In this document: piece after piece, positions 1 to 8,096 of the stretch
Numbering within the stretch: position 1 is the first letter of the stretch
How the letters are laid out: every line of letters begins with the position of its first letter
Assembly: GCF_000308775.1 (NCBI RefSeq)
Contig: NZ_BAGJ01000114.1
Location: 1-47,908, forward strand
Reading direction: 5' to 3'
Source of the DNA: Nocardia testacea NBRC 100365
GTDB lineage: Bacteria > Actinomycetota > Actinomycetes > Mycobacteriales > Mycobacteriaceae
DNA length: 47,908 nt
Program-made: the position numbers and the translations under genes
Notes under the pieces: model-generated
The model's database searches: none
What the model was told of the DNA's origin: nothing
What the model saw: only the letters and a program-made list of their open reading frames with translations

Positions 1-598
1 CGATCTCGACGATATGCCGGACCCCGGTGTCGTCGACCGCGATCACCAACTCCGCGCCGGGCATCCAGCGGCGCCGATCGATATCGTCCAGGGCGCCGGG
101 CACGGGCTGCGGACAGCGCAGGTCGGTCAGCACCTCGGTGCTGCGGTGGCGGTGCACACCGGCGCGGCCACCCATATCCACCGCGAGCCGGATCCGGGTG
201 CGCCAGCCACCGGTGCGATCGCCGGACCCGGTGATGGGTTCCACCTCGACCACGCGCTCGATACCGGTGATGCGGCGCAGCTGTTCGGTCACGACCGACG
301 CCTTCAGCTGCCGCTGCGCCGCCGCGGTGGCATAGGAGAAATCGCAGCATCCGGCCCCGCCCGGGCCCGATACCGGGCAGGTGGCAGGGACCCGGTCCGG
401 CGACGCCTCGATGATCTCCACGGCGTCGGCCCGGCAGAACGCACCACCGCGGTCCTCGGTGACCCGGGCCCGTACGAGCTCACCCGGCAGACCGTGCCGG
501 ACGAACACCACCCGGCCCTCATGGCGCGCCACACAGAACCCGCCGTGCCCGGGCGACCCGAGCCGGACCGACAGCACCCGATCACGCCACGAACTCAT
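1..598 (-). CDS. TrmA/RumA-family class I RNA methyltransferase, N-terminal part (3' end outside window)
   Basis: Only the first 199 residues are in the window; the frame runs off the left edge without a stop. The protein starts MSSWRDRVLSVRLGSPGHGG and has cysteines at about 22, 55, 74, 84 and 85, the last three lying just before a segment ending AAAQRQLK. That arrangement resembles the Fe-S/CGGC region of RlmD/TrmA-type uracil-5 methyltransferases. The SAM-binding and catalytic Cys motifs would lie in the missing part. The ATG at 598 follows GGGTGAGG, and the upstream transporter gene stops only 6 nt before it, so the two are probably cotranscribed. By position it matches Rv2689c of M. tuberculosis. 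The rRNA or tRNA target cannot be told from this fragment. Confidence 0.8.
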   Translation of the reverse strand, partial: MSSWRDRVLSVRLGSPGHGGFCVARHEGRVVFVRHGLPGELVRARVTEDRGGAFCRADAVEIIEASPDRVPATCPVSGPGGAGCCDFSYATAAAQRQLKASVVTEQLRRITGIERVVEVEPITGSGDRTGGWRTRIRLAVDMGGRAGVHRHRSTEVLTDLRCPQPVPGALDDIDRRRWMPGAELVIAVDDTGVRHIVEI

Positions 599-604
599 CG
601 GGCC

Positions 605-2605
605 TCACCCATTGTCGCCGTAGCCACGCCGTACCGCGCCCGGCGCCGCGGGCTCACCCGCCGCGCGGGCGCGCGCCGAAGAGCTCAGCTGCCACGGCAC
701 GCTGGTCACCATCACGCCCGGTTCGAACAGCAACCGGCCCTTGAGCCGCAGCGCGCTCTGGTTGTGCAGGACCTGCTCCCACCAGTGCCCGACGACGTAT
801 TCGGGGATGAAGACGGTCACCACATCGCGCGGCGCGTCCTTGCGCACCCGCTTCACGTACTCGAGTACCGGTTTGGTGATCTCGCGGTAGGGCGATTCGA
901 TCACTTTCAACGGGACCGGGTTATCGCTCTTCTCCCATTCCCGCACCAGGGCCCGGGTGTCGTCCTCGTCGACGTTCACGGTGATCGCCTCGAGGGTGTC
1001 CGGCCGCCCGGCGCGCGCGTAGGCCAGTGCGCGGCGCGTCGGCAGGTGCAGTTTCGATACCAGGACGATCGAATGGGTCCGGCTCGGCAGCACCCCGTCC
1101 CATTCGTGTTCTTCCAGTTCCCGGGCCACCGAGTTGTAGTGGTGGTGGATCATCTTCATGATCACGAAGATCACCGCCATGGTCACGATGGCGATCCAGG
1201 CGCCGGCGAAGAACTTGGTCACCAGCACGATCACCAGGACCGCCCCGGTGGCCACCAGGCCGAGCGCGTTGATGGCCCGGGAGCGCATCATCCGGCGCCG
1301 TTCGGCGGGATCGGTCTCCCGGCTCAGCAACCGGCTCCAGTGCCGCAGCATGCCGGTCTGGCTGAGAGTGAACGAGACGAACACCCCGATGATGTAGAGC
1401 TGGATCAGCCGGGTCACTTCCGCGTCGAACGCCACCACGAACGCGATCGCGCCGATCGCCAGGAAGAGGATCCCGTTGCTGAAAGCGAGCCGGTCCCCGC
1501 GCGTGTGCAGCTGGCGGGGCAGGAAGCGCGCCTGGGCCAGAACCGAACCGAGCACCGGGAATCCGTTGAACGCGGTATTGGCGGCCAGTACCAGGATCAC
1601 CGCGGTCACCACGGCCACGAAGTAGAACCCGGGCGTGAAACCGCTGAACACCGCGTGCGCGATCTGCGCGATCAAGGTCTTCTGCTGGTAGCCCTCGGGC
1701 GCGCCGACGAGCTGTTCTGGATGTTCGGCGAACACCACGTGTGCTTGGCGCGCGAGCACGATCATACCGAGCAGCAACACGATGGCGATCGCGCCGAGCA
1801 TCAGCAGGGTCGTCGCGGCATTGCGCGATTTCGGTTTGCGGAAGGCCGGCACGCCGTTGCTGATCGCCTCGACACCGGTGAGCGCCGCACAGCCCGAGGA
1901 GAAGGCGCGGGCGAGCAGGAAGAGCAGGCCCAGGCCGGCCAGGTGCTCTTCCTCGGCCCGCAACTCGAAACCCGACGATTCGGCGCGCACTTCGTCGCCC
2001 AGGACGAAGATCCGGATCAGCCCCCAGGCGAGCATGGTGAACATACCGAACAGGAAGGCGTAGGACAGCAGCGCGAACAACCGGCCGGACTCCCGTACCC
2101 CGCGCAGGTTCATCGCGGTGATCAGCACGATGGCGGCCACCGCGAAGAGCACCTTGTGGGTCGCGACGAACGGGATCGCCGAGCCGATGGTGGACGCGGC
2201 CGAGGAGATCGAGACGGCGACGGTGAGCACGTAGTCCACCAGCAGCGCGCTACCCACCGTCAGACCGGCCGTGGGGCCCAGGTTCGTGGTGACCACCTCG
2301 AAGTCACCGCCGCCGGACGGGTAGGCGTGCACGTTCTGGCGGTAGCTGGTGACCACGATGACCAGCACCACCGCGACGGCGAATCCGAGCCACGGGGCGT
2401 AGGCGTAACCGGCCAGTCCGGACACCGACAGCACGAGAAAGATCTCCTCGGGCGCATAGGCGACCGAGGACATCGCGTCCGAGGCGAAAACCGGCAGCGC
2501 GATTCGTTTCGGCAGCAGGGTGTGGCCCAGGGAGTCACTACGGAATGGCCGCCCCAACACCAGGCGCTTGGTGGCGGTCGTCAACTTCGACACTGGACGG
2601 AGCAT
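605..2605 (-). CDS. APC-superfamily permease resembling the potassium importer KimA (KUP type)
   Basis: A 666-residue protein with about 12 hydrophobic segments in residues 30-480 and a soluble C-terminal domain of about 180 residues. It would usually be called an amino-acid permease (Rv2690c type). It shares with recalled B. subtilis KimA the segments SDAMSSVAYAPEE (40s), ALLVDYVLTVAVSIS (120s), SSGCAALTGVEAISN (230s-240s), RGDRLAFSNGI and FTLSQTGM, plus a LHNQSA segment near the C-terminus. The residues recalled as K+ ligands of KimA (D36, Y43, T121, S125, T230, E233) appear here as D43, Y50, T128, S132, T243 and E246, at constant offsets of 7 and then 13. The ATG at 2605 or the GTG at 2593 (VSKLTTATKRL) may be the start; ATG further upstream at 2794 precedes non-coding-looking sequence. 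It is divergent from the RCK genes ceoB and ceoC, which supports a role in K+ uptake. Transport of K+ is inference. Confidence 0.85.
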   Translation of the reverse strand: MLRPVSKLTTATKRLVLGRPFRSDSLGHTLLPKRIALPVFASDAMSSVAYAPEEIFLVLSVSGLAGYAYAPWLGFAVAVVLVIVVTSYRQNVHAYPSGGGDFEVVTTNLGPTAGLTVGSALLVDYVLTVAVSISSAASTIGSAIPFVATHKVLFAVAAIVLITAMNLRGVRESGRLFALLSYAFLFGMFTMLAWGLIRIFVLGDEVRAESSGFELRAEEEHLAGLGLLFLLARAFSSGCAALTGVEAISNGVPAFRKPKSRNAATTLLMLGAIAIVLLLGMIVLARQAHVVFAEHPEQLVGAPEGYQQKTLIAQIAHAVFSGFTPGFYFVAVVTAVILVLAANTAFNGFPVLGSVLAQARFLPRQLHTRGDRLAFSNGILFLAIGAIAFVVAFDAEVTRLIQLYIIGVFVSFTLSQTGMLRHWSRLLSRETDPAERRRMMRSRAINALGLVATGAVLVIVLVTKFFAGAWIAIVTMAVIFVIMKMIHHHYNSVARELEEHEWDGVLPSRTHSIVLVSKLHLPTRRALAYARAGRPDTLEAITVNVDEDDTRALVREWEKSDNPVPLKVIESPYREITKPVLEYVKRVRKDAPRDVVTVFIPEYVVGHWWEQVLHNQSALRLKGRLLFEPGVMVTSVPWQLSSSARARAAGEPAAPGAVRRGYGDNG

Positions 2606-2777
2606 AAGCCCCCGCGTCCCGCCGCGCTGCGAGGCATCACCACTCGGCGGTGTTTGGCAACCTCCTGCGGGGGAACGTGGCTGGAGGCGAGAACCAGCGA
2701 GTACGGTTCGTTTTCGCGGCAGCCACACGGCTGTTCCACTTGCCACAGGGCAGACCGAGTCAGGAGCGAGGTTCACG

Positions 2778-3443
2778 GTGTACGTGGTGATCATGGGATG
2801 CGGCCGGGTGGGGGCGTCGCTGGCCCGCGCCCTGGTCCGGATAGGTCATGAGGTCGCCGTGATCGACCGCAATCCGGACGCGTTCCGGCGGCTCGGCCCG
2901 GATTTTCCCGGCACGCAGGTCGTGGGTGTCGGGTTCGACCGCGATGTCCTGCGCCGGGCGGGTATCGAACAGGCCGGCGCCTTCGCGGCCGTGTCCTCGG
3001 GCGACAACTCCAACATCATCTCCGCGCGGGTGGCGCGGGAAATGTTCGGTATCGAACGGGTGGTGGCCCGTATCTACGACGCCAAACGCGCCGCCGTCTA
3101 CGAGCGGCTCGGCATCCCGACCATCGCCACCGTGCCCTGGACGACCGACCGGTTCTTGCACACACTGATCGGTGACGCGGGCACCACCACCTGGCGCGAC
3201 CCCACCGGCACCGTTGCCGTCGCCCAGCTGATCCTGCACGAGGACTGGTACGGGCGCACGGTCAGCGAACTGGAGGACGCCACCGGCGCCCGGGTCGCGT
3301 TCGTCATCCGGTTCGGGCAGGGCATCCTCCCGGACGCCAAGACCGTCGTCCAGGCCGACGACATCGTCTACGTGGCCGCCACCTCCGGCTCCGCCGGGGA
3401 GGCCGTCGCGCTGGCCGCGAAACCTCCAGCTAGCAAGGACTGA
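2778..3443 (+). CDS. ceoB: TrkA-family RCK potassium-uptake regulatory protein CeoB
   Basis: A 221-residue cytoplasmic protein with an N-terminal Rossmann fold (GCGRVG at residues 7-12, acidic VID at the end of beta 2) that should bind NAD(H) or nucleotide. A TrkA_C domain covers about residues 140-215. RCK proteins form gating rings on K+ transporters. The GTG at 2778 is chosen because it places the Rossmann motif at the very N-terminus, as in mycobacterial CeoB, and is preceded by AGGAGCGAGG. The frame is open further upstream, but that part lies in the divergent promoter region. It stops 2 nt before ceoC. The pair resembles Rv2691/Rv2692 and no TrkH/TrkG pore gene is present; the nearest transporter is the divergent KimA-like gene. 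Confidence 0.9.
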   Translation: MYVVIMGCGRVGASLARALVRIGHEVAVIDRNPDAFRRLGPDFPGTQVVGVGFDRDVLRRAGIEQAGAFAAVSSGDNSNIISARVAREMFGIERVVARIYDAKRAAVYERLGIPTIATVPWTTDRFLHTLIGDAGTTTWRDPTGTVAVAQLILHEDWYGRTVSELEDATGARVAFVIRFGQGILPDAKTVVQADDIVYVAATSGSAGEAVALAAKPPASKD

Positions 3444-3445
3444 TC

Positions 3446-4186
3446 ATGAAAGTGGCCATTGCCGGAGCCGGGGCCGTCGGCCGCTCCATCGCCCGCGAAC
3501 TACTCCGGGCGGGGCACAGCGTCATGCTGCTCGAACGCCAGCTCGACCATATCGACCGCGATTCGGTCCCCGAGGCGATCTGGGTCCATGCCGACGCCTG
3601 CGAACTGCAATTGCTCGAGGACGCCGGGCTGGAGGGCTACGAGGTCGTCATCGCCGCCACCGGCGACGACAAGGCCAACCTGGTGCACAGCCTGCTGGCC
3701 AAGACCGAATTCGGGGTACGCCGGGTGGTCGCGCGGGTCAACGATCCGCGCAACGAATGGCTCTTCGACGGCTCCTGGGGTGTCGATGTGGCCGTCTCCA
3801 CCCCGCGCCTGCTGGCCTCCCTGGTCGAGGAAGCGGTGTCGGTCGGCGATCTGGTCCGCCTGATGACCCTGCGGCAGGGTCAGGCCAACCTGGTAGAACT
3901 CACCCTGCCGCCGGATACGACGCTGGCCGGCAAACCGGTCCGCAATCTGACCCTGCCGCGGGATTCCGCGCTGGTCACCATTCTGCGCGGCGGGCGGGTC
4001 ATCGTGCCGCAGCCCGACGACCCCTTCGAGGGCGACGACGAACTGCTGTTCGTGGTCTCCGCGGCCGCCGAGGAGGAATTGCGTGCGGTACTGGCACCGC
4101 ACCGTGCTGCGCAGGCACCGGAGGGTGCGGAGCCGGCGACCGGCAGCACCACCGGCCTGACACCCGCGCAGGACGCCGAATACTGA
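3446..4186 (+). CDS. ceoC: TrkA-family RCK potassium-uptake regulatory protein CeoC
   Basis: A 246-residue paralogue of CeoB with its own Rossmann motif GAGAVG at residues 7-12, LLERQ at the end of beta 2, and a C-terminal TrkA_C domain (about 140-220). An Ala/Pro/Glu-rich tail of about 25 residues follows. The gene starts 2 nt after the ceoB stop, so the two are one operon and presumably form a hetero-oligomeric RCK ring. The ATG at 3446 is the obvious start because the nucleotide-binding motif begins immediately. The partner transporter is inferred to be the KimA-like permease encoded divergently. Confidence 0.9.
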   Translation: MKVAIAGAGAVGRSIARELLRAGHSVMLLERQLDHIDRDSVPEAIWVHADACELQLLEDAGLEGYEVVIAATGDDKANLVHSLLAKTEFGVRRVVARVNDPRNEWLFDGSWGVDVAVSTPRLLASLVEEAVSVGDLVRLMTLRQGQANLVELTLPPDTTLAGKPVRNLTLPRDSALVTILRGGRVIVPQPDDPFEGDDELLFVVSAAAEEELRAVLAPHRAAQAPEGAEPATGSTTGLTPAQDAEY

Positions 4187-4219
4187 CCACCCGACAGCAC
4201 TCGGTCCGTGCCCAAGGTC

Positions 4220-4858
4220 TCAGGCGGCGACGGGCTGCGCCGCCCGCGCGCGCAGCTTGTTCAACGCCCGGTACTGCATGACCCGGACCACGCCGGGGCT
4301 GGTGCCGATCGCCGCCGCGGTCTCGGCCGCACTCCAGCCCAGCACGATCCGCATCACCAGCACCTCCCGGTGCACGGGGTTGAGCTGCTGCATCAGTTCC
4401 CGGGCCAGGGCGCCGCGCTCGGCGGCCAGCGCCCATTCCTCGGGGCCGGCCGCGGTGGATACCGCCTCGGGGACCTCGGCCATGGGATAGGCCGGATGAA
4501 CCTGGGCGCCGCGGAACGCGTCGGACACCTTGTTCGCCGCGATGCCGTACACGAAGGCGAGAAACGACTTCCCCTGATCCCTATAGCGGCCGATGGCCTG
4601 GACGGTGGCCATCAGCACCTCCTGCGCCACATCGTCGGCGGTGACATGCAGATGAGCGGCGGTGCCCAGGCGGGTCCGGCAGTAGCGCTGGACCAGGGGC
4701 TGGACCAGTCGCAGGATCTCGGCCACGGCGGCGCGGTCGCCGTCGGCCGCCGCCGGGACGAGAACCTCCAGTTCGGCGGACACCCGGCGGCTCCGGGAAC
4801 GCACCGGATGTTCGGATCCCCGCTCGGGGCGGGTGATCGGGTGCTGCTCGGTTCGCAT
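4220..4858 (-). CDS. Sigma-70 family factor resembling SigD/ShbA
   Basis: A 212-residue sigma factor. Region 2 lies at about residues 30-118, with DDVAQEVLMATVQAIGRYRD and FLAFVYGIAANKVSDAFRG. Region 4 is at about 140-205 (LNPVHREVLVMRIVLGWSAAETAAAIGTS and RVMQYRALNKLRA). The YGIAANKVSDA and SAAETAAAIGTSPG patterns resemble recalled mycobacterial SigD and streptomycete ShbA rather than typical stress ECF factors. AGAGGA lies 7 nt before the ATG at 4858. No anti-sigma gene is adjacent: the neighbours are ceoC (convergent) and the DUF3159 gene. M. tuberculosis has no sigma factor at this position, so this looks like an insertion or an extra paralogue. Its targets are unknown. Confidence 0.88.
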   Translation of the reverse strand: MRTEQHPITRPERGSEHPVRSRSRRVSAELEVLVPAAADGDRAAVAEILRLVQPLVQRYCRTRLGTAAHLHVTADDVAQEVLMATVQAIGRYRDQGKSFLAFVYGIAANKVSDAFRGAQVHPAYPMAEVPEAVSTAAGPEEWALAAERGALARELMQQLNPVHREVLVMRIVLGWSAAETAAAIGTSPGVVRVMQYRALNKLRARAAQPVAA

Positions 4859-4929
4859 TCGCCAGTCCTCTCGGGGAGATCGTCTTCGGTAACGATCGTC
4901 CGATGAACGGCGCGCGCGGGATAGACACC

Positions 4930-4955
4930 AAAGGGTGGGTCCTGGTCCACCCTTT
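4930..4955. other. 9-bp inverted repeat between the sigma factor and DUF3159 genes
   Basis: Perfect arms AAAGGGTGG (4930-4938) and CCACCCTTT (4947-4955) with an 8-nt loop. It lies about 50 nt after the DUF3159 stop and about 70 nt before the sigma-factor start, both on the minus strand. It could end the upstream operon or act as an operator or attenuator for the sigma gene. No U-tract follows, so the terminator reading is weak. Confidence 0.45.
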
Positions 4956-5003
4956 CGGATGATGCCGTCCCGGCCCTTCGGCTGATGTGACCGGATAGGA
5001 GCG

Positions 5004-5735
5004 TCAGGCCGGGCCTGCGGAATGCCGTCCGGAGCCGGCGGGCAGATGCCCGGCGCGGCGCACCGCCCAGACCGTCACCACCAGCGCGAGGGCGGTCAGC
5101 GGCCAGCCCATCCCGATCCGCGCGGCGGCGAGCCAGCCCGTGCTGTCGGTGTCGTAGAGGTGATTCTGTACCAGGTAGCGGGCCCCGAAGACGAGTACCC
5201 AGGCCACGGTCGCCAGATCGTAGAGGCGGACCACCCGCGGATCGGAGCGCCAGTCACCGCCGTGACCGTTGAGGACGCCCCACACCACCCCGACCAGGGG
5301 CCGCCGGAGGAGTATCGAGATCAGGAACGCGGCACCGTAGATCAGGCTGGTGTAGATCCCGAACAGGAAGAAACCCTTGGCCTCGCCGACCCGCCAGGCG
5401 ATCAGCGCGCAGATACCCACGCCCACGAAACCGGAGACGGCGGGCTGGATCGGCTCGCGGCGCACCAGCCGCCAGACCAGGATCGCGGCCGCGACCCCGA
5501 GCGCGGCCCAGATCGCCGCGGTGAGCCCGAACAGGGTGTTCACCGGGACGAAGACCAGCACCGGCAGCGTCGAGTAGATCAGGCCGCCGAAACCGCCCAG
5601 TTGTTCCAGCAGTGTCTGCTTGTCCGGTTCCTCAGGAGTGTCGTCGGCGGAACCGGCCCGGGCGGCGGACGCGGATCCCGGGGTGGTCGCGGCCCGGGGC
5701 AGCGGTCTGGTGGCGTACTCGTCGCTCGATGGCAT
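5004..5735 (-). CDS. DUF3159 family membrane protein
   Basis: A 243-residue protein with a polar N-terminus of about 50 residues rich in Ala, Pro and Asp, followed by about six hydrophobic segments (roughly 55-75, 78-95, 103-115, 120-145, 165-185 and 205-230). It matches the actinobacterial DUF3159 family (Rv2693c position), whose function is not known. The ATG at 5735 lies 3 nt after the stop of the OB-fold gene, so the two are cotranscribed. The C-terminal tail after the last membrane segment is short and basic (RRAGHLPAGSGRHSAGPA). Confidence 0.85.
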   Translation of the reverse strand: MPSSDEYATRPLPRAATTPGSASAARAGSADDTPEEPDKQTLLEQLGGFGGLIYSTLPVLVFVPVNTLFGLTAAIWAALGVAAAILVWRLVRREPIQPAVSGFVGVGICALIAWRVGEAKGFFLFGIYTSLIYGAAFLISILLRRPLVGVVWGVLNGHGGDWRSDPRVVRLYDLATVAWVLVFGARYLVQNHLYDTDSTGWLAAARIGMGWPLTALALVVTVWAVRRAGHLPAGSGRHSAGPA

Positions 5736-5738
5736 ACG

Positions 5739-6143
5739 TCAGCTGTTTCCGCGCAATTCGTAGTAGGGGTTGTACATCACCTTGCGGCCTTCGCGTTCTC
5801 CCACCCGGCCGCGCACCATGATGCGCCGTCCCGATTCGATACCGGGAATCCGGCGTCGCCCGATCCACACCAGGGTGATGGCATCGGTACCGTCGAAGAA
5901 CTCCGCCTGCATACTCGCACCCGAGGCCTGCGGACAGGAGTCGACACTGCGCAAACGGCCCAGCATCGTCGCCTCCTCACCGCGCCGGCACTCCGAGACC
6001 CGGCAGGCGCCCGAAGCGTCCGCCGTCTCCGCCAGCTCCTCGGCGTCGAGCTGATCGATATCCTCGGTCAATCTGCGGCCGAGCCTGCGAAAATATCCGG
6101 TCGCGGACTTGGCGCCCGCTTTTCTTCCTGCCGCGGAAGACAT
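5739..6143 (-). CDS. OB-fold nucleic acid-binding protein
   Basis: A 134-residue protein. Residues 1-30 are basic (GRKAGAKSATGYFRRLGRR), and residues 58-130 form an OB-fold-like segment (MLGRLRSVDSCP, DAITLVWIGRRRIPGIESG, RIMVRGRVGEREGRKVMYNP). It is like the Rv2694c family and probably binds single-stranded nucleic acid, but no partner is known. The ATG at 6143 is preceded by CAGGAG at 8 nt spacing. An extended frame upstream overlaps the divergent hydrolase and is non-coding in character. It is the first gene of a two-gene operon with the DUF3159 gene. Confidence 0.85.
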   Translation of the reverse strand: MSSAAGRKAGAKSATGYFRRLGRRLTEDIDQLDAEELAETADASGACRVSECRRGEEATMLGRLRSVDSCPQASGASMQAEFFDGTDAITLVWIGRRRIPGIESGRRIMVRGRVGEREGRKVMYNPYYELRGNS

Positions 6144-6253
6144 CGCCTGCTCTCCTGTGCGCGGATGACATGGGTCGCACGTCATCCGAATTTCCGTACT
6201 CCGGCCCGGCTGTGGCCGTACCCGCCACTGTAGATGGGTACCGGCGGCACCGC

Positions 6254-6259
6254 TACGCT
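6254..6259 (+). promoter_or_regulatory. -10 element TACGCT placing the TSS at the hydrolase GTG
   Basis: TACGCT fits the actinobacterial TANNNT -10 pattern and ends 7 nt before the GTG at 6267. Together with the lack of a Shine-Dalgarno sequence this predicts a leaderless mRNA. No convincing -35 hexamer is visible. Confidence 0.55.
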
Positions 6260-6266
6260 CGGTCCG

Positions 6267-6965
6267 GTGTTCGATTCCCCACGTCCGGCCGTTGTCGTCG
6301 CCCTGCCCGGAACCGGTTCCGACGCACACTTCGCCCGCCGCGCGTTCGGCCCCGCATCCGCCGCCGCCGGAATCGATTTCGTCGCCGTGGAACCCGACCC
6401 GGCGGCGGTGATCGAGAGCTACCGTAGCGCCCTGGACGATGCCGCGACCCGCGGCCCGGTGCTGGCAGCGGGTATCTCGCTCGGGGCCGCCGTCGCCGTC
6501 GAATGGGCCGCGGCCCGGGAACCGGGCGAGGTCGCCGGGGTGGTGGCGGCACTGCCCGCGTGGACCGGCCCGGATACCGCCCACTGTCCTGCCACGCACA
6601 GTGCGGCGGTCACCGCGGCCCGCTTGCGCGCCGAGGGCCTGGAAGCGGTGATCGCCGGGATGCGGGCGAGCAGCCCCGGCTGGCTCGCCGACGCGCTCAC
6701 CCGGTCGTGGCGCGGCCAGTGGCCGGGGCTGCCGGCAGCACTGGAGGAGGCGGCACAGTACAAATGGCCGGAACCGGCCCTGCTGGACGCTCTGCGCGTC
6801 CCGTTGGCGGTCGTCGCCGCGTCGGACGATCCGGTGCATCCGGTGGCCGTAGGGCGCGAATGGGCGCGCCGGGCGCCCCGGTCGGCGCTCACCGAGGTGA
6901 CGCTGGACCGATTCGGCGCCGATCCCGGCATCGTGGGACGGCTGGCGCTCCGGTACTTCGGCTGA
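6267..6965 (+). CDS. Alpha/beta-hydrolase family protein
   Basis: A 232-residue soluble protein. An oxyanion-hole-like ALPGTGSD segment lies at residues 12-19 and the nucleophile elbow GISLG at 69-73 (Ser71). A late ASDDPVHPV segment supplies a candidate catalytic Asp and His. It resembles Rv2695, of unknown substrate. The GTG at 6267 is chosen because a -10 element sits 7 nt upstream and the frame beforehand (ATG 6234) overlaps the promoter. It is divergent from the OB-fold gene and convergent with the DUF3710 gene. Confidence 0.8.
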   Translation: MFDSPRPAVVVALPGTGSDAHFARRAFGPASAAAGIDFVAVEPDPAAVIESYRSALDDAATRGPVLAAGISLGAAVAVEWAAAREPGEVAGVVAALPAWTGPDTAHCPATHSAAVTAARLRAEGLEAVIAGMRASSPGWLADALTRSWRGQWPGLPAALEEAAQYKWPEPALLDALRVPLAVVAASDDPVHPVAVGREWARRAPRSALTEVTLDRFGADPGIVGRLALRYFG

Positions 6966-7077
6966 CGCCCCACCACGCTTCTTTCGGCTCGCCGGGCCGG
7001 GAGGACCTGTTCCCCGCCGAAGGGCGCGGCCGTGCCGCCGCAGCAGCGATACGGCCGCCACCGTGCCCGATCGGCCG

Positions 7078-7114
7078 CCCGCGGAGCGTGCCCGGCACGG
7101 TCACGCTCCGCGGG
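7078..7114. terminator. 13-bp perfect hairpin between convergent genes
   Basis: Arms CCCGCGGAGCGTG (7078-7090) and CACGCTCCGCGGG (7102-7114) pair perfectly around an 11-nt loop. It lies between the convergent hydrolase and DUF3710 genes. There is no U-tract, as is common in GC-rich actinobacteria; it is probably a bidirectional terminator. Confidence 0.7.
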
Positions 7115-7168
7115 CCGGCCCACGAGCACACGCCGTCCGGCCGTCCCGGAGCAGGACCGTGCGATCGC

Positions 7169-8095
7169 TCAGTTACGTCCGAGCTGCTGCATCGCCGACC
7201 CTTCGGCACCCCGCCGCGGCTGCTGTGGCTGCTGCGGCGGCAGCACCGCCGGCGTCGGCGAGGGCCGGGCGGCGGGCGGCGGGCTCGCCACCTGCTGATG
7301 GGCCTGCTGTTGCTGCTGATGGGCGGCGGTGAGCTGTTCGGCGAGCTGCTGGGGCAGCACCACCGGCAACGGTTCACGGACCGGCAGCGCGTCGGTGCCG
7401 CGCCGGATGATCGTCTCGCTGAGCACGGTGCGCGCCGCCACGGCCAGCGGTCCGCCCGCCGCGGTGGAACCCGAGGGTCCCGCCGCCACCAGCCGGATCA
7501 TCCACCGGTAGCCGTCCACTCCGATGAAGCGCAGATCGGCGCCCTCGGTGACGGCCACCAGCTCCCGGCCCCACGGGCCCTTCTCCACCGAGACCCGGGC
7601 CCCGTCCTTGCGCAGCGATTCCGCCAGATCGGCCGCCACCGTGCGCCACTGTCCCTTGGATTTCGGCGCGGCGTAGGCCGCGACGGTGATACGCCCGTGT
7701 TCGGTGGCCAGATGCACCGCCTGCGGGGTGCCCTGCGGGGTCATCTCGACCTGCAGCTGCCCGCCCGGCGGCACCGGCAGGATCACCGAGCCCAGGTCCA
7801 GCCGGGTATCGGTGAAGTTCTCCAGGACCTCGGCGACATCGTCGTAGTCGTAGGGGCCGCGCCGCTGGGGCTCGGTATCGGGATCGTCGATGGCGGCGTC
7901 GTAGGCATCGCTGTAGGCGGCGCCGCCATACCCGTCGTCGTAGCTGTCGTCGTAGGGCTGGTCGTACTCGGCGCGGTGGTACCCGCCCTCGTCGTAGTCC
8001 TCGTAGTCGCCGGTTTCGTACTCGCCGGTGGTGTATTCACCGGTGTCGTGCTCGTCGCCGGATCTGCGTCCGCCGGATTTCCGTCGTCCGAACAT
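7169..8095 (-). CDS. DUF3710 family protein
   Basis: A 308-residue protein of the actinobacterial DUF3710 family (Rv2696c position), function unknown. Residues 10-85 are strongly acidic and rich in Tyr, Asp, Glu and Gly (repeated GEYETGDYEDYDEGG-like runs) and look disordered. The conserved domain is about 90-250. The C-terminus has a Gln-rich stretch (QQQQQAHQQV) and a Pro-rich tail. It begins 1 nt after the dut stop (TGACATG), so it depends on dut transcription and perhaps translational coupling. Confidence 0.87.
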   Translation of the reverse strand: MFGRRKSGGRRSGDEHDTGEYTTGEYETGDYEDYDEGGYHRAEYDQPYDDSYDDGYGGAAYSDAYDAAIDDPDTEPQRRGPYDYDDVAEVLENFTDTRLDLGSVILPVPPGGQLQVEMTPQGTPQAVHLATEHGRITVAAYAAPKSKGQWRTVAADLAESLRKDGARVSVEKGPWGRELVAVTEGADLRFIGVDGYRWMIRLVAAGPSGSTAAGGPLAVAARTVLSETIIRRGTDALPVREPLPVVLPQQLAEQLTAAHQQQQQAHQQVASPPPAARPSPTPAVLPPQQPQQPRRGAEGSAMQQLGRN

Positions 8096-8096
8096 G

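Noticed and set aside
2606..2794. Start of the KimA-like gene at ATG 2794
   Set aside because: The extra 63 residues are not hydrophobic or family-like and would cover the divergent promoter of ceoB.
14..2851. A 945-codon open frame on the plus strand
   Set aside because: It is antisense to the methyltransferase and KimA-like genes, with His/Asp/Arg-rich low-information product typical of GC-rich shadow frames.
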